Source: Stratiolaelaps scimitus (taxonomy: Eukaryota; Arthropoda; Arachnida; Mesostigmata; Laelapidae). From it: 64,000 nucleotides of DNA. Below, in pieces: positions 1 to 11,249 of the stretch. The translations under genes were made by a program, and so were the position numbers. Position 1 is the first letter of the stretch. Each line of letters opens with the position of its first letter. The stretch is taken from positions 12,871,501-12,935,500 of the forward strand of contig JABWDB010000002.1 in NCBI GenBank assembly GCA_019614645.1, in the 5' to 3' direction. The notes beneath the pieces were generated by a model. The model worked only from the letters and a program-made list of their open reading frames with translations. It was not told the origin of the DNA and ran no database searches.

Positions 1-2530
1 ACTGATCACGCACGCACAGCTCTCTTCTACTGCGTGACCGTCTATACACGTCCGCAGAAGTAGACCCCGAGTCGCTGGGGACCTCTCACGATAACTCATC
101 ATGAGTTGAATCAATTAGTCAACCTGAAATCTCTCACTTTCGCCTCGATCACGATCGCTCACGAACACTAAAACACCACACACGCACACACACACACACG
201 TATACGGACACATAGCACACGGACGTCGTGTGCAACAAGGCTCTCTGGCGGAGCGCAAGCGATGCTATGCTGCTAATCGTTAGTTACTATCGTTTTTTTT
301 TGTCCAATAAACGACAAGTTGCTGCTTAACTAACAGACGGCTAGACATCAACAGCCAACACTGATTAACTAATCAGCGAGAAATTCTCCCCCCGGGGACG
401 GCAACGACGATGACGACGATCGATTCGGGCAAATTGTTTTATCGTTTGCGCCGCAATGCCCAACGGGACGTCGCCCATCAAACGCTATTCGTCATCATTT
501 GTGCTTGGGTTATTATCCAGACGAGAAATCGCCAGACGTGCATCTGTTTTTATCAGGGATTACTTCGAGAACACGCTAGCGACAACACGTGCCAAGTATC
601 GACGGCAACGATAGCGGCGATGTTATCATCGACAACTAGCGACGGCTGGGCTGCTGATAGTCCTCTTGCCGCTACGGCCATTCTGCTCCACCGTTCGGAT
701 CTGGCTTCGTGCAACGGCTCGCGTCCGCTCATTGGCGACTTCGTGTTCATTTTCTATCGGGCGTCAATTGTAGCTGACGTTGCTAGGGTCCCGATGCTGT
801 CGGCTAATCCCGCATCGTCGTTCTGTGTCAAACACAAGAACCGACCTGCCGGCTACGACACAATCAATTGTGCTGCGGCATCTTCGACGTGTGTGTGCGT
901 ACGTCCGCTAATAGACAGAGTCGTACACTGGCGCCACGACTGCCGCTCACGGCTGCTCGTCGAACCCGGCCGCCAGTTGGCACCTACGAAACGAGACGCT
1001 GGCACAACGAAGTGGAAATAGATTTCATATCAAGTCAGCGAACGGGACGAAGGCACCAGAGAAAGTGACAACGATCCAATATTCGTTTAGGTTACTATCT
1101 ATTATTAAAACACAACAATAAGTAAACAAATGTCATAATCATAGTAATTAACACACAACAACAACAGGAGGAAGAACAGGAATAGTCCAGATGAAGTAAC
1201 CGTTTCGTTGCTGGCACCATGACGATCGCCCACGTGTGCTCCACTCTCTGCATTGAATTCAGGGGAGGGGGGCGACAGAAGCGGGACAACATGGAACACG
1301 ATGTTTGGAACATGTTGCTACATAATGATAACAGTTATAATTATAAACTAATAGCAATTTTAATAATCAGTCAAATCGATGGGTTCGCGACAAGATTCGG
1401 TCGGCGACAGCGAAAAGCTGCTCGAGTTCTTTGTATCACCGCTGAAAGCTGTTGTAGAAGTACCTGACCGAATCATCTTTCACAATATTTATTATGTTGT
1501 AGTACGGCTTAAGAAGGCGCAGACATGCAAAACCTGCGTAACCATAACTGAGTACATATTCAGTTCTGTTCGTGTCACGATTCAGTGTACATAGGCAGCT
1601 AAACATGCAGATGATAATCAATAGGCGATGATCTGCTAAGTGATCACGTTCAGGGTGAATTATCATTATGTGATTTATTATAGTCTTTTATGCGTAATTA
1701 CTATTCGGTGTACCGTTATGGCCTGTTTCAACGTATCCTGCTCTCGACTCCAGGGCGTTGTTATCTTGCTGGGGGCCTTCAGTTGGCCTTGTCTAGAATA
1801 TGCGGCTGTAATTCACACGGGCTGAGTTTAGCTAACACAATGCCTATAAACAACGTGCTTCATTGTTAGAAACGAAGATAGTTTGCCGAATATGTAAAAT
1901 GCGTGTATTCGAATAACTGATTTAATTGGGTAGATTAGCCTGCCAGACAGCGCCTCCCGATTGCGAGAAGTCGAGAATCTCCTTCAGACGACTGTGAACA
2001 AGTCGACTAGCACTCGTCTATATGAATGCTTTCAACATGCGAGTTAATCATCCAAGAAGCAAGTCGTCCACTGTATCGTCACTCTGTGGGGGTTCTCTAC
2101 TGATTCTCGGCGTTACAACCTCCTGTCAATCTAACACTCCCCCTCTGAAACTCACCAAGTATTCGCCCCTTGTGTTTATACTGCTCTCACTTATTTAGGC
2201 AAGTCAGTGTGTGCTCGTAACAGTTCTAGTGCGGGCTGCATTTTTTTGAGAAGTTTGTGGGTGTAATCTCGTTTGAATGATTAAATTTATCAATAATGGT
2301 CTCGCAGAATCTCTCCACTTGAGTCAGTAAGTCTTCAAAACAGATTTTTATTTGATTTTGAAACACATTTATTCAACAAGGGATATTTAAATATATTCTT
2401 TATATTTATATCTACGATAACGATCCGAAGGCTATGCCTGTGCGGTTTCATGTCGCGAAAACGAATGAGGTCGTAGACCCCAGACAGCTTTCAAAATAGA
2501 TTAAGTAAGTAGCTACCCAGTTTTTGATAA
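1..2530. other. Region without a supported gene
   Basis: The first 400 bases carry a short (CA)n run and look like flanking or UTR sequence. An open frame of 203 codons starts with an ATG at 410 and ends at 1021 (+). It is the only long frame, but I recognise no domain, its composition is not clearly protein-like, and no splice structure supports it, so I do not call it a gene. From 1100 to 2530 the sequence is AT-rich with only short frames. Several TTTATT hexamers near 2347, 2368, 2532 and 2554 would be AATAAA on the minus strand and belong to the transporter gene on the right. Confidence 0.4.
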
Positions 2531-2531
2531 A

Positions 2532-2559
2532 TTTATTACAGTGCACCAATAAATTTATT
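2532..2559 (-). terminator. Candidate poly(A) signals of the peptide transporter gene
   Basis: Two TTTATT hexamers (2532-2537 and 2554-2559) read AATAAA on the minus strand. They lie about 150-175 bases past the transporter stop codon, a normal 3' UTR distance. Further copies at 2347 and 2368 are alternative sites. Confidence 0.5.
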
Positions 2560-2707
2560 GATCATGATTGTGAGTCTTCAACTATACATATAATACACCT
2601 ATTGTTAGGCTTCGGCCACGGATCCGCCCAATTGGAGCATCATTTCATCGTTAGTCCGCTCACAGAAGTGTTTACATCGTCGTGCTGTGACCATCGTCTT
2701 GAGATGA

Positions 2708-4780
2708 TTAGTAGAATGATCGAATGCTTTCTTCAATGAGGGGTGTCTTCTCCGAAGGTTTCTTGTTGTCAGAACGAGCAGGTTTGTAAAAATAGGCCAA
2801 CACTGCGAAGAGCATCATATCAACTAACATGCCCAAAGCGAAGATCATGAACTCGGTAGACTGCTTCTGGAGTCCGATTTTAGCAACAACGACGACGAGA
2901 AGGTTGCCGATGGCTACCGTCATTTGCCAGCATGACAAAACCACAGATTTCATCGAGTTTGGCGCCTGTGAATAGGAGAACTCAAGGCCTGTCACTGCAA
3001 ACATGACCTCGCCCGCCGTGAGCAAGAAGTATTGGGGTAGCTGCCACAGGAGCGATAACGATGGAGATGCCTGGGTCAGGCCGGCCCAGCACGAGTGTCT
3101 ATCTTCGGAGATTAGGTATGTATAGGCCTCACCTGTGTGTAGTGTTAGGGGACTACAGGAGACATTGGATCCGACCAGGGTATACTCCACGCCATCATCG
3201 ATGTCCAGTCCCACGCGAAGAAAGCTGAGCCCGACGAGCTCATCGTTGTGAACCTCTGTCAAGCTGACGCTTCGATCTCCCTCATTAATCATTGTCAGAT
3301 TTACTGGGCTACCTGCTCTGACGAGGACTTTTACATCAGCAATGGTACCTCTAGTCAACTCAGGAATATCGACAACTTCCAATTGAGGACCCCTACTGAC
3401 GATCACCTTCTCTCGAGGCGCACGATGCGAGGAGTCAGGCTTGTACTTCGTTTGATGCAAGCTGCTGCACAGAGGGAGAATATAGATCTCTTTCGGGTAA
3501 GGTGTGTTGATCCTAAGAACCGGCTCGCTGTTCGCCATGTGGAAAGTACGCAACGCGCCATCGACTGTATAGGTGACGTTCAAGGAGCACGGCGCAGTAT
3601 TGATGAGTGTCATGGCGTTTGAAGCCTGTTCCTCAACGGCAATTTGCACAAACGTGCACACGAGAAACGCAAATGCAGCGATGGTACCTCCAACGATGAT
3701 CTTCTGCAAAGGCTTCGTAAGTATGTTGCAACGTCTGAGCATCGGATAGACGATGTATCCAAAGAGTGGAGTAAGTGCAAACATGAATATTGGGTTCAAT
3801 AGCTGAATCTGCTCAGGCAGCACCTCGAAGCCGAATATACTCCAATGCATCCGGGTGGCTTGCAGGGTCCAGCTGGAGCCTTGCTGGTCGAACAATGCCC
3901 AAAAGATTGGGACCGGGATGAAGACGACCAAAACTCGACAAAACGCCTTAACGTCTTCAATGAAGCTCTCATCGTATTTGTCATCTGCGTAATCCAGCCA
4001 GTGTTCTCTGCGCTCAGCCGAGCTGAAGAACTTATTGGCAACGGCACACGATATGCAACCGATTAGTCGCACGATGACATTGTCGCCCGGAGGATTCTTC
4101 CGATAGAAGGGACTGCCCATCAAGAACAACGAGAGAGCGATCAACATCAGGACAGCGGGGACACCAAACGCCAACGGGAAACAGCTGTCCTGACCATAGC
4201 AATGAATCCCGCGAAGAATCGGCGTGAGTGCGGTTGACAGGGTTGCACCAGCGTTGATACACATGTAGAATATGAAGAAATACTTCTCCAGGTAAACTTC
4301 CTGGCTGCCGGTGAACTGGTCAGCGCCGAATGCTGCTACGCACGGCTTGATTCCACCCGTACCCAGCCCGATCAGGCCTAAGCCCGTCAGTGAGAGCACG
4401 ATTTGGGTTTGCAGGTCAAAATCGAAGGCTCCGACAGACAGCGTCATATTGCCGATGGCGTAGACGATTGAAATATAGAAAATCGTCTTGAAGCGTCCAA
4501 GCCAAGAGTCGGCAACGATGGCTCCAAGTAACGGCGTAAAATAGCAGAGCATGGTAAAGCCGTGATAGATGAGTTTCGTATCTTCCTCTGTGTAGAGCAG
4601 TACAGATGAGAGGTAGATTGTAAGAACCGTTTTCATGCCATAGTAGGAGAATCGTTCGCAGAACTCGTTGCCTACGATGAAGAACACCGACTTCGGGTAG
4701 GGGGGTTTCTCCTTCAGAGGTTGTAGTTCTCCCTCTACATCGGTCAGTCTACGCACTCGACTGCTTTCCGCTGTCGACAT
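2708..4780 (-). CDS. SLC15A1: Proton-coupled oligopeptide transporter (POT/PTR, SLC15 PEPT type)
   Basis: A 690-residue polytopic membrane protein that should import di- and tripeptides with protons across the plasma membrane. The ExxERFSYYG motif is intact (E39, E42, R43). The GTGGIKPCVAAFGADQF block and the FYMCINAG signature (about 171-178) mark the PTR2 family. H73 in IYHGF corresponds to the essential TM2 histidine of mammalian PEPT1, and W294 in FWALFDQQGS to its conserved tryptophan. A large hydrophilic loop separates TM9 and TM10, as in animal PEPTs, and the length is close to human PEPT1 (708). I chose the ATG at 4780; the frame stays open 20 codons further upstream to 4840 but has no ATG there. 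The gene has no intron, which is unusual for an animal PEPT. PEPT1 versus PEPT2 orthology cannot be settled by eye, so the symbol is a family assignment. Confidence 0.95.
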   Translation of the reverse strand: MSTAESSRVRRLTDVEGELQPLKEKPPYPKSVFFIVGNEFCERFSYYGMKTVLTIYLSSVLLYTEEDTKLIYHGFTMLCYFTPLLGAIVADSWLGRFKTIFYISIVYAIGNMTLSVGAFDFDLQTQIVLSLTGLGLIGLGTGGIKPCVAAFGADQFTGSQEVYLEKYFFIFYMCINAGATLSTALTPILRGIHCYGQDSCFPLAFGVPAVLMLIALSLFLMGSPFYRKNPPGDNVIVRLIGCISCAVANKFFSSAERREHWLDYADDKYDESFIEDVKAFCRVLVVFIPVPIFWALFDQQGSSWTLQATRMHWSIFGFEVLPEQIQLLNPIFMFALTPLFGYIVYPMLRRCNILTKPLQKIIVGGTIAAFAFLVCTFVQIAVEEQASNAMTLINTAPCSLNVTYTVDGALRTFHMANSEPVLRINTPYPKEIYILPLCSSLHQTKYKPDSSHRAPREKVIVSRGPQLEVVDIPELTRGTIADVKVLVRAGSPVNLTMINEGDRSVSLTEVHNDELVGLSFLRVGLDIDDGVEYTLVGSNVSCSPLTLHTGEAYTYLISEDRHSCWAGLTQASPSLSLLWQLPQYFLLTAGEVMFAVTGLEFSYSQAPNSMKSVVLSCWQMTVAIGNLLVVVVAKIGLQKQSTEFMIFALGMLVDMMLFAVLAYFYKPARSDNKKPSEKTPLIEESIRSFY

Positions 4781-7700
4781 TGTTGACGTGTCAAGGTCGG
4801 GGGTCGTATCTGTCGTAGGTGTCGCCTGATGCACTTGCACAATTTAGTCGTTGTCTTCGACGATCCACTGCAGTTTTCACCGATTTTCCATCTTCGGCCC
4901 GCATACACACATTGCCGTTGGTCGAAATTTACAATAACTACCTGAGGTGGTGCCGAGTGCTTCGAACGAGTGCCCGAACGACTCTGGATGATATGGAACG
5001 AATGTAGATATCCTCGGGCGCAGCATCTCGTATGTTAATAGCTTAGGAAGGACATGCACTTCTGTCGACTCATTTTGAAATGCTTAATTGTTTCGCTAGT
5101 CTAAAAATACCGAGAGGGATTGTACCTGTTGCCCCGTGGTAGCAACCGTTGTGAACCGATCTCGCTCCATGGACACTAGAAGCCAGTGGGGATTCCATTA
5201 TCTACGAGCTTACGTAAATTCATGATTACGCCAAATAGCTAAGTTCAGCAGTGCGCGATTGTTCAACATTGAGCTTTTGCTATGATTACACGCTGCTGCT
5301 TGCCATCGATTCGGTACGGCATTGGCAGAACAGAACAGGGCACCAGTAGCTGTACCGACAGAGATATCTCCTGAACATCGATGCTCATCTATCAGTTAAG
5401 AGTGAGTGGGCTAATGGAAAAAATATCAGGGTAGGGCTCTTCGAGTCGGATAGAATCGAGCTTAACATCAAAAATATTTTGTATGACGGCGTGAAGCAGC
5501 AGAATGAAGAACGGATAATCGGAAGCGGAAGGCCACAAGGTCTGCTGCTTAATACGAATGAGCACCTTTGCCCGGCCAGCTACACAATTTCAAATTGCCG
5601 ATTGGTTATCGTGCACCGACATTAACCCTTTGAAACTCGTTTTCTATGGTAAGGACGGTGCTCGCACCGTGGTTTGTCTGCACTGGAGCTTTTTTGTTGA
5701 AATGTCATATCGATCACTGGATTTTCGTAACCGTGAGGCATATTTGACACCGTTTGTTTTGCACAAGCATTTCAATAGACAAATACATGGGGACTTTTGT
5801 TCCAATATTGGATTCTTTTTGGAATCTCTTCCTCGAGAGGAGTTTTGAGTGCTCTCTCTCTCTCTCACACACACCCACTCTCTGTCAGGGAATCTCGAAC
5901 GTTCCCACTTATCCTAGAGCCTGTTTCACTTTCTGATTATAGTGACTCAGCTATTCAGCTCGTAGTAAGGCGGGAAAGGAAAGAGTTATGAAGGTCTCAG
6001 CGCATTGTAACAGACTGGGATTACCTTTCCTGCTGACATAGCTTTGCGTCAATTTTCTCCGTATTGACGCATATGTTCACCCATGCAAATTTCATAGAAG
6101 CACTTTGCTAGAACATTGTACCTAGTCAGTTGGAACCTCAATTAGATATCGTAATTTATTTAGTGTTTAGATATATCGTCGCAAACGTCGTATCATGATT
6201 ATAATCTATAATGTGATTCAAATCCGCTCTACCTATTATCCCTATTTGCCTGTAACGCTAGAACTATGCGTTGATGACTATCAACACCATACCCACATAG
6301 TTGTTGTACGAATAAAATACAGTTTCAAATTACAAAGTTTAAAATGCAGTCAAACTAAAGCTGCCCTTATTGTGTTGGTTAAAGTTACCGCAACTAGCGA
6401 TGTTCACTTAGCTTATAGATGATTACAAACACATTTACAGACATACACTCATGTAACGTGCATATTTATACACTAGGCAATATAACTTAGACAGACCATC
6501 AATCGTAAGCGTCTCACATATCAATAGATTTTTTCGTAGATGTAAACCATTTAATTATAAATAGTAATAGTTACTATTATTGCCAATAAGTGAATCGCTT
6601 TATTAAATATATTATATATTCCCGTTCGCCTCCCATTCTATTTGGCAAGTTGTTAGATCTTATATCTCTCTCTCAAGCTTGCTCTTATTTCAACGGTCCA
6701 ATGAATGCCAACTCAAACAATTCCGTGCCCCCCTATGGACATAAAGGTTTTTCATCCCACGACTGAGCCTCAGCCTTGTCTCGTTTACGTTGACTCCCCG
6801 AATCTCCAGCCGTCTGGCACTACCACAGGGATATATATAGGATGATGGGGAGGTATGGGACCGTCCAATCGCCCGCTCGCCATGAGCCTAGCTGCCGTCG
6901 CCGCCAAGATCAGCATCGCGCGGTCGGCAGCCATGTTGCTTATTTACATGAGCTCAGTATTATTGGCACAGGGCCATATAGCAGACGACTACTACCATAG
7001 AGAAAATACGGCAGCGGTAGTATCGCCGAACAACACAGATCGACATAGCAGACACAGAGAGAGGAAGTATCAGAACGAGCGAACGGCTGGCCGAGTCGTC
7101 GTAATGGTGATGCTGCTGCTGGTGGCGGTGGCCGTGGAGAACGAGGGGCACTACTCATACAGAGCACCAGCAAGCTGCGTTGCATTGATGAGTGCACAGA
7201 AGACGAACACTACGGTGATTTGTGGTGGTGAGTCTCGCTGTGGTGGCAATGTGTAGAACCCGAGCAGCGTAGGCAGGCGCGACGTGTGCAACGAACGGAA
7301 TGAGAAAGAAGCTACCTGCGTTGCCCGCCGCTGCCGCCGCCGCCGCCACAGCTGAGAACGACGGAGGGTTAATGCTGCTCTCGTCATATTTTGCTACAGC
7401 TACTCGCCACTGCTACCGAACAACAACAGCAGCAGCAGCAAAATTCGGCTCGTCCTCGAGCGCACCAGGGTCCTGTACATGCGTCTACAAACGCGTTGTG
7501 CGATGGTGGTGGTAGGAACAGCTGAGTGAACAAGTAGGGAGTTAGCTAGGAGCAGCAGCAACAGGGCTCTGCTCCTGCTGACAGAGATATCCTCACTGCT
7601 ACCACTACTACGACTGCTGCCGGTGTTTAGCTAAGCTGCGTGCAGCAATTTTGTGTATGCCTGTCTGTACGGCGAATAGAAGCGGCCCATTTTGGAGCGC

Positions 7701-8141
7701 AGGTTGTGTGTGTGTGCGTGTTTGTGGCCAGTGTGACGTACTGATTGCATGTTGTCCTTGAAGCTGTATGCAGGGTGCTCCTGCTGGTGAACCGCAATGA
7801 CGGTGCCCGCCGAGGCATCTGCACCTGCATTGCGGCTATTGAACCTGTGCCCTTCTCCAGCCCAATGGCAAACAGAGAGAAACAACGAACAGCGGTTGTG
7901 AACGACTGGGGCCCGGTTGGGTCTTCGTTCGTGTCACGGGCACGAACATCAAGAACTATTGCGATATCTTCTACAGCTGCTGTTGCTACGATCTCGAGCT
8001 TCGGGCGCAAACAGAACAGAAGACAGAGGTCGGTGCTGGCCTTTGACTGGACCGCTCGTTAACCAGTGCCTTTGGCCCTCCGAGGGCTGTGCCTAGAACA
8101 ATAAGAAGCGAAGAGATAGTAGGAAGCCGGCTGCTCACAGC
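4781..8141. other. Spacer between divergent transporter and MOB2 genes
   Basis: This 3.4-kb interval separates the 5' ends of a minus-strand and a plus-strand gene and should contain both promoters and 5' UTRs. It holds (CT)n and (CA)n tracts near 5850, AT-rich DNA around 6100-6650, then a CAG/CTG- and CCG-rich stretch from 7000 to 7620. Frames such as 6855-7256 and 7745-8062 (+) are largely low-complexity and not supported as genes, though they could be upstream ORFs in a long MOB2 leader. A TATA-like string lies at about 6831-6837. Confidence 0.4.
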
Positions 8142-8918
8142 ATGGAGCGGCTGCCCGAGTACCTGCGCGAGACGGTTGTGTGGCTGACCGGGCGCGGTAA
8201 GCGCAAGGAGCCGACAGAGGAGCAGCCGAAAATCTATCTGGAAGACCAGGTGCTTGAATGCACCGTGAACGAGGAGTCCCTAAAGGAGCTGGTGGCGCTC
8301 CCGGACGGTCTCGACTATCACGAGTGGTTAGCGTTTCATACGCTGGCGTTTTTCGAGCACGTCAACATGATATACGGCACGGTGGCTGAGTTCTGTACGG
8401 TATCGGGCTGCCCCGATATGTCGGGGCCGGGGAACCGGCAATATCTGTGGTTCGATGACCGCGGCAAGAAGTGCCGCCTCGCCGCCCCTCAGTACGTCGA
8501 CTATGCGATGACGTTCACACAGAACACTGTGACGAACGAGGCGTTTTTTCCGACAAAGTTCGAGGGCGAGTTTCCCGCCTCGTTCGAGTCGATCATCAAG
8601 AAGATCCATGGTCTCCTATTGGCCGTGCTGGCCCATCTATACCATGGTCACTTTCGTGAGATCCTCCTGCTCGAGTTGCACGCACACCTCAACACGCTGT
8701 TCTCGCATTTCACGCTGTTCAACGCGCACTTTGGACTCAACGACGATGACGTCCTCAAGGATCTCGCTGTCGCCCTCAAGCTCCTGCCAAAACCGGGCGG
8801 AAATGTCGATGCTGCAGAAGCTGACGGGACGATAGCCGATGACGCCAATGTTGGCGGGGCAACAGCCGGCTGCCCAGAGGAGGAACTGTGTCCTGACAAT
8901 CTTGCATCAGCTCTGTGA
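8142..8918 (+). CDS. MOB2: MOB kinase activator 2-like protein
   Basis: A 258-residue Mob1/phocein-family protein. MOB2 proteins bind the N-terminal regulatory region of NDR/LATS (Tricornered) kinases and influence cell shape and cell-cycle signalling in the cytoplasm and nucleus. The Mob fold covers about residues 30-205. The zinc ligands are all present with family spacing: C85 and C90 in EFCTVSGC, H165 and H170 in HLYHGH. MOB2-like blocks include KELVALPDGLDYHEWLA, WFDDRGKK, APQYVDYAM, FPTKFEGEFPASFES and ELHAHLNTLFSHF. They fit MOB2 better than MOB1, MOB3 or MOB4. The roughly 40-residue acidic, Ala/Gly-rich C-terminal tail is not conserved. The ATG at 8142 directly follows a possible acceptor (CTCACAG), so a 5' exon is possible; otherwise the gene is intronless. 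Confidence 0.93.
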   Translation: MERLPEYLRETVVWLTGRGKRKEPTEEQPKIYLEDQVLECTVNEESLKELVALPDGLDYHEWLAFHTLAFFEHVNMIYGTVAEFCTVSGCPDMSGPGNRQYLWFDDRGKKCRLAAPQYVDYAMTFTQNTVTNEAFFPTKFEGEFPASFESIIKKIHGLLLAVLAHLYHGHFREILLLELHAHLNTLFSHFTLFNAHFGLNDDDVLKDLAVALKLLPKPGGNVDAAEADGTIADDANVGGATAGCPEEELCPDNLASAL

Positions 8919-9856
8919 CGAGTCGAGCATTAGCTTCAGCAACGGTCGGCATCTCCGGCGCCGGTAACGGTGGTAACGATGTCGCTTTGAACACCGGCGA
9001 CAATCATGATTGGTGATGTAGAGATATTGCACGTTGGTCGATGCACGAACAGTTGGTGTACCCATCACAGCAACTAGCTTTAGCGAAGAGTCGAAAATCC
9101 CAATTCGATTAGTGGGGCTTGCACATTCAAATGATGATGAACCCTTGCCGACTGCACTGACAGCGCATTCTTGGCAGACGGCAGCACAGAGGACGCGCGC
9201 GCGGTAGATGAGAAGGGGACAGAGGGATGACCGCGGCGGGACGCGAAAGATGAGGGTAGGAACTGAGGATGATATCTCGATAGCACAGTGCAAATATAGT
9301 ACAGATATGTTTGAATTTGAAGACGAACGTTTTGACACAACCGACAAAAGCAACAGCACCAACATGCGTGATTGACTGCCCGTCACAAACGACTCGTATC
9401 GTCTTACTAGACGTCAGGCATTAACGTCATCTAGATTAACACACACATACACAAAAGGATCAGTATACAATTCCCAAAGAGCCCCACATAAAACGGTGTA
9501 ATGTCACATACCGTTCTTCTCAACACAACAGAGAAATACAGACTCAAACACGACACGTTCACGCCCTAACTTTGACGGCACCGCATTAAACCACCATGGG
9601 ATGGTGGACGACACAGTACACAAGGTGGACGTACATGACAGAATGACAACAGTAGCAGAGCGAGAGAAAAGAAGAAAAAAAATCATTTGAGAATGACAGA
9701 GAGAGAGAGATAGAGTCAGCGATGAATTGCTTGTGTGGCTCACTGGAGACACAATCACGAGCGTCCAGTCATATTCCCGCGGCGTTTACTGGCCGCGAAG
9801 AAGCAAACTGTGTGATCATGGCTTGCTTTGATCTAGGCAACACTTTCTGCGACCTT

Positions 9857-9885
9857 AACAACAACAACAACAACAACAACAACAA
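9857..9885 (+). repeat. (AAC)n microsatellite
   Basis: About ten perfect AAC units lie downstream of the MOB2 stop codon. Read on the minus strand it gives a leucine or cysteine run, which explains the spurious frames there. Confidence 0.9.
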
Positions 9886-10522
9886 TAAGTAAACCGCAAC
9901 AGAATCCGACGCAGCAACAAGGCGATACGAGTGAAGACGTGGAACAGTTCTAGCGCACGACGAAGAAAACAATATTTGGTAGTACACACACACACACATA
10001 CACACACAAATATATATATATATAGACAGAGAAAGATCATTATTGCGCTAATCAATAGTAATATGATCATAGTTGTTGTTACTGGGGCATACTGCCGAAA
10101 CAAGTAGATAGCAGGAGGGCAGTGAGGACGTTCTGAGTACGAAGATGACGAGAGCAAGGTGAAGAAATCGACGAGAGGGGAACATACGGAACGAAGGAAA
10201 ATGGAAGGAACATTCGACGCGAGCGTCCTGTCGTTTTCGACGCTTCGCGTTTAGCTTTTGAGGATAAGAGGCGTAGTGTGATTAATAGTACACTTCAGCC
10301 TCTGTCCTTGGGATCTCGGGCTTCTCTGCCCCGTAGAGCTGATGGAACGCCAATAATAATTATTACCATAATAATAATAATAGTAACAAATGATGATGAT
10401 TCAACAAAGAAAAGTAATGCTTTCAGAAGTGGGACGAAGCTCGGCTGGACGAAAAATAGAGTATACATGTAGATATATACATATATATATAAATATATAT
10501 ATACATATAAATTAAAGCAACA

Positions 10523-10528
10523 AATAAA
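10523..10528 (+). terminator. Candidate poly(A) signal for MOB2 transcript
   Basis: A canonical AATAAA follows a long AT-repeat tract and is the first good hexamer downstream of MOB2. It would imply a 3' UTR of about 1.6 kb. Confidence 0.35.
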
Positions 10529-10530
10529 CA

Positions 10531-11216
10531 CCTTATTACAATAAGGAATGTTAGCACGATAGTTTGACAGTAACAAACGGGTGATGATAATTATTTACTC
10601 ATTCTGCTAGTTTCGTCATAAGCAAATCCAAATATGAGTTAATCGCGTTGTTTTTGGATTGAGTCAAACCTGATGGCTCAGTCAATCGTGGAAGGAGAAC
10701 TTCTGCGGGAATGCGTTACCTGCCTGATAGCATATGATTATTATTCGCATTTGGCCATGTTTTTCTTTAATTATTATTCTTATTATCAATAATGATTACA
10801 CGGGCATAGCAATGGGCACTGCGTGCATCAAACGCCGAAAGATGAAGACTGAAGAAGAAGAAGAGTCGTCATTAGATTCTAGGCTAATAGCTGAGACGGT
10901 GGTAATAATGAAAAAGAGATGATAAAATGAGAACAATTAAAATGTCGATGTGGTACTGTTAAACGGCTAACACATGATGAACGGATAAAGCAGAGTTGAC
11001 GGCAAGAAAGAGAGAGAGATTGAATAAGTGAGAGCATGAACTAGAAAAATGAGCGTGTTAGCAAAAATCAACAAGACAGAGGAGAAATAAGCCAATAAGA
11101 TAATTGTTGACGTGATCAAGTCGAGAGCCGGTTTATCCGCCTTGCAAAGATTGCGGCACCTAATGTGCACGACGACAATTATCATCGAAAGCAAGCGTAC
11201 ATGATTACACATACAT

Positions 11217-11249
<33 letters not shown>

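Larger units (their letters stand above)
8919..10530 (+). other. Putative long 3' UTR of the MOB2 gene
   Basis: There is no coding potential, but the + strand is purine- and CA-rich: (GA)n at about 9665-9715, (AAC)n at 9857-9885, (CA)n then (TA)n at 9984-10024. The first clear AATAAA after a stretch of AT repeats lies at 10523-10528. A 1.6-kb 3' UTR is therefore possible, but no transcript evidence is available. Confidence 0.35.

Noticed and set aside
410..1021. 203-codon frame on the plus strand near the left edge
   Set aside because: It has an ATG and no stop, but no domain I recognise, no splice support and no flanking gene-like signals. It is kept only as a remark in the region entry.
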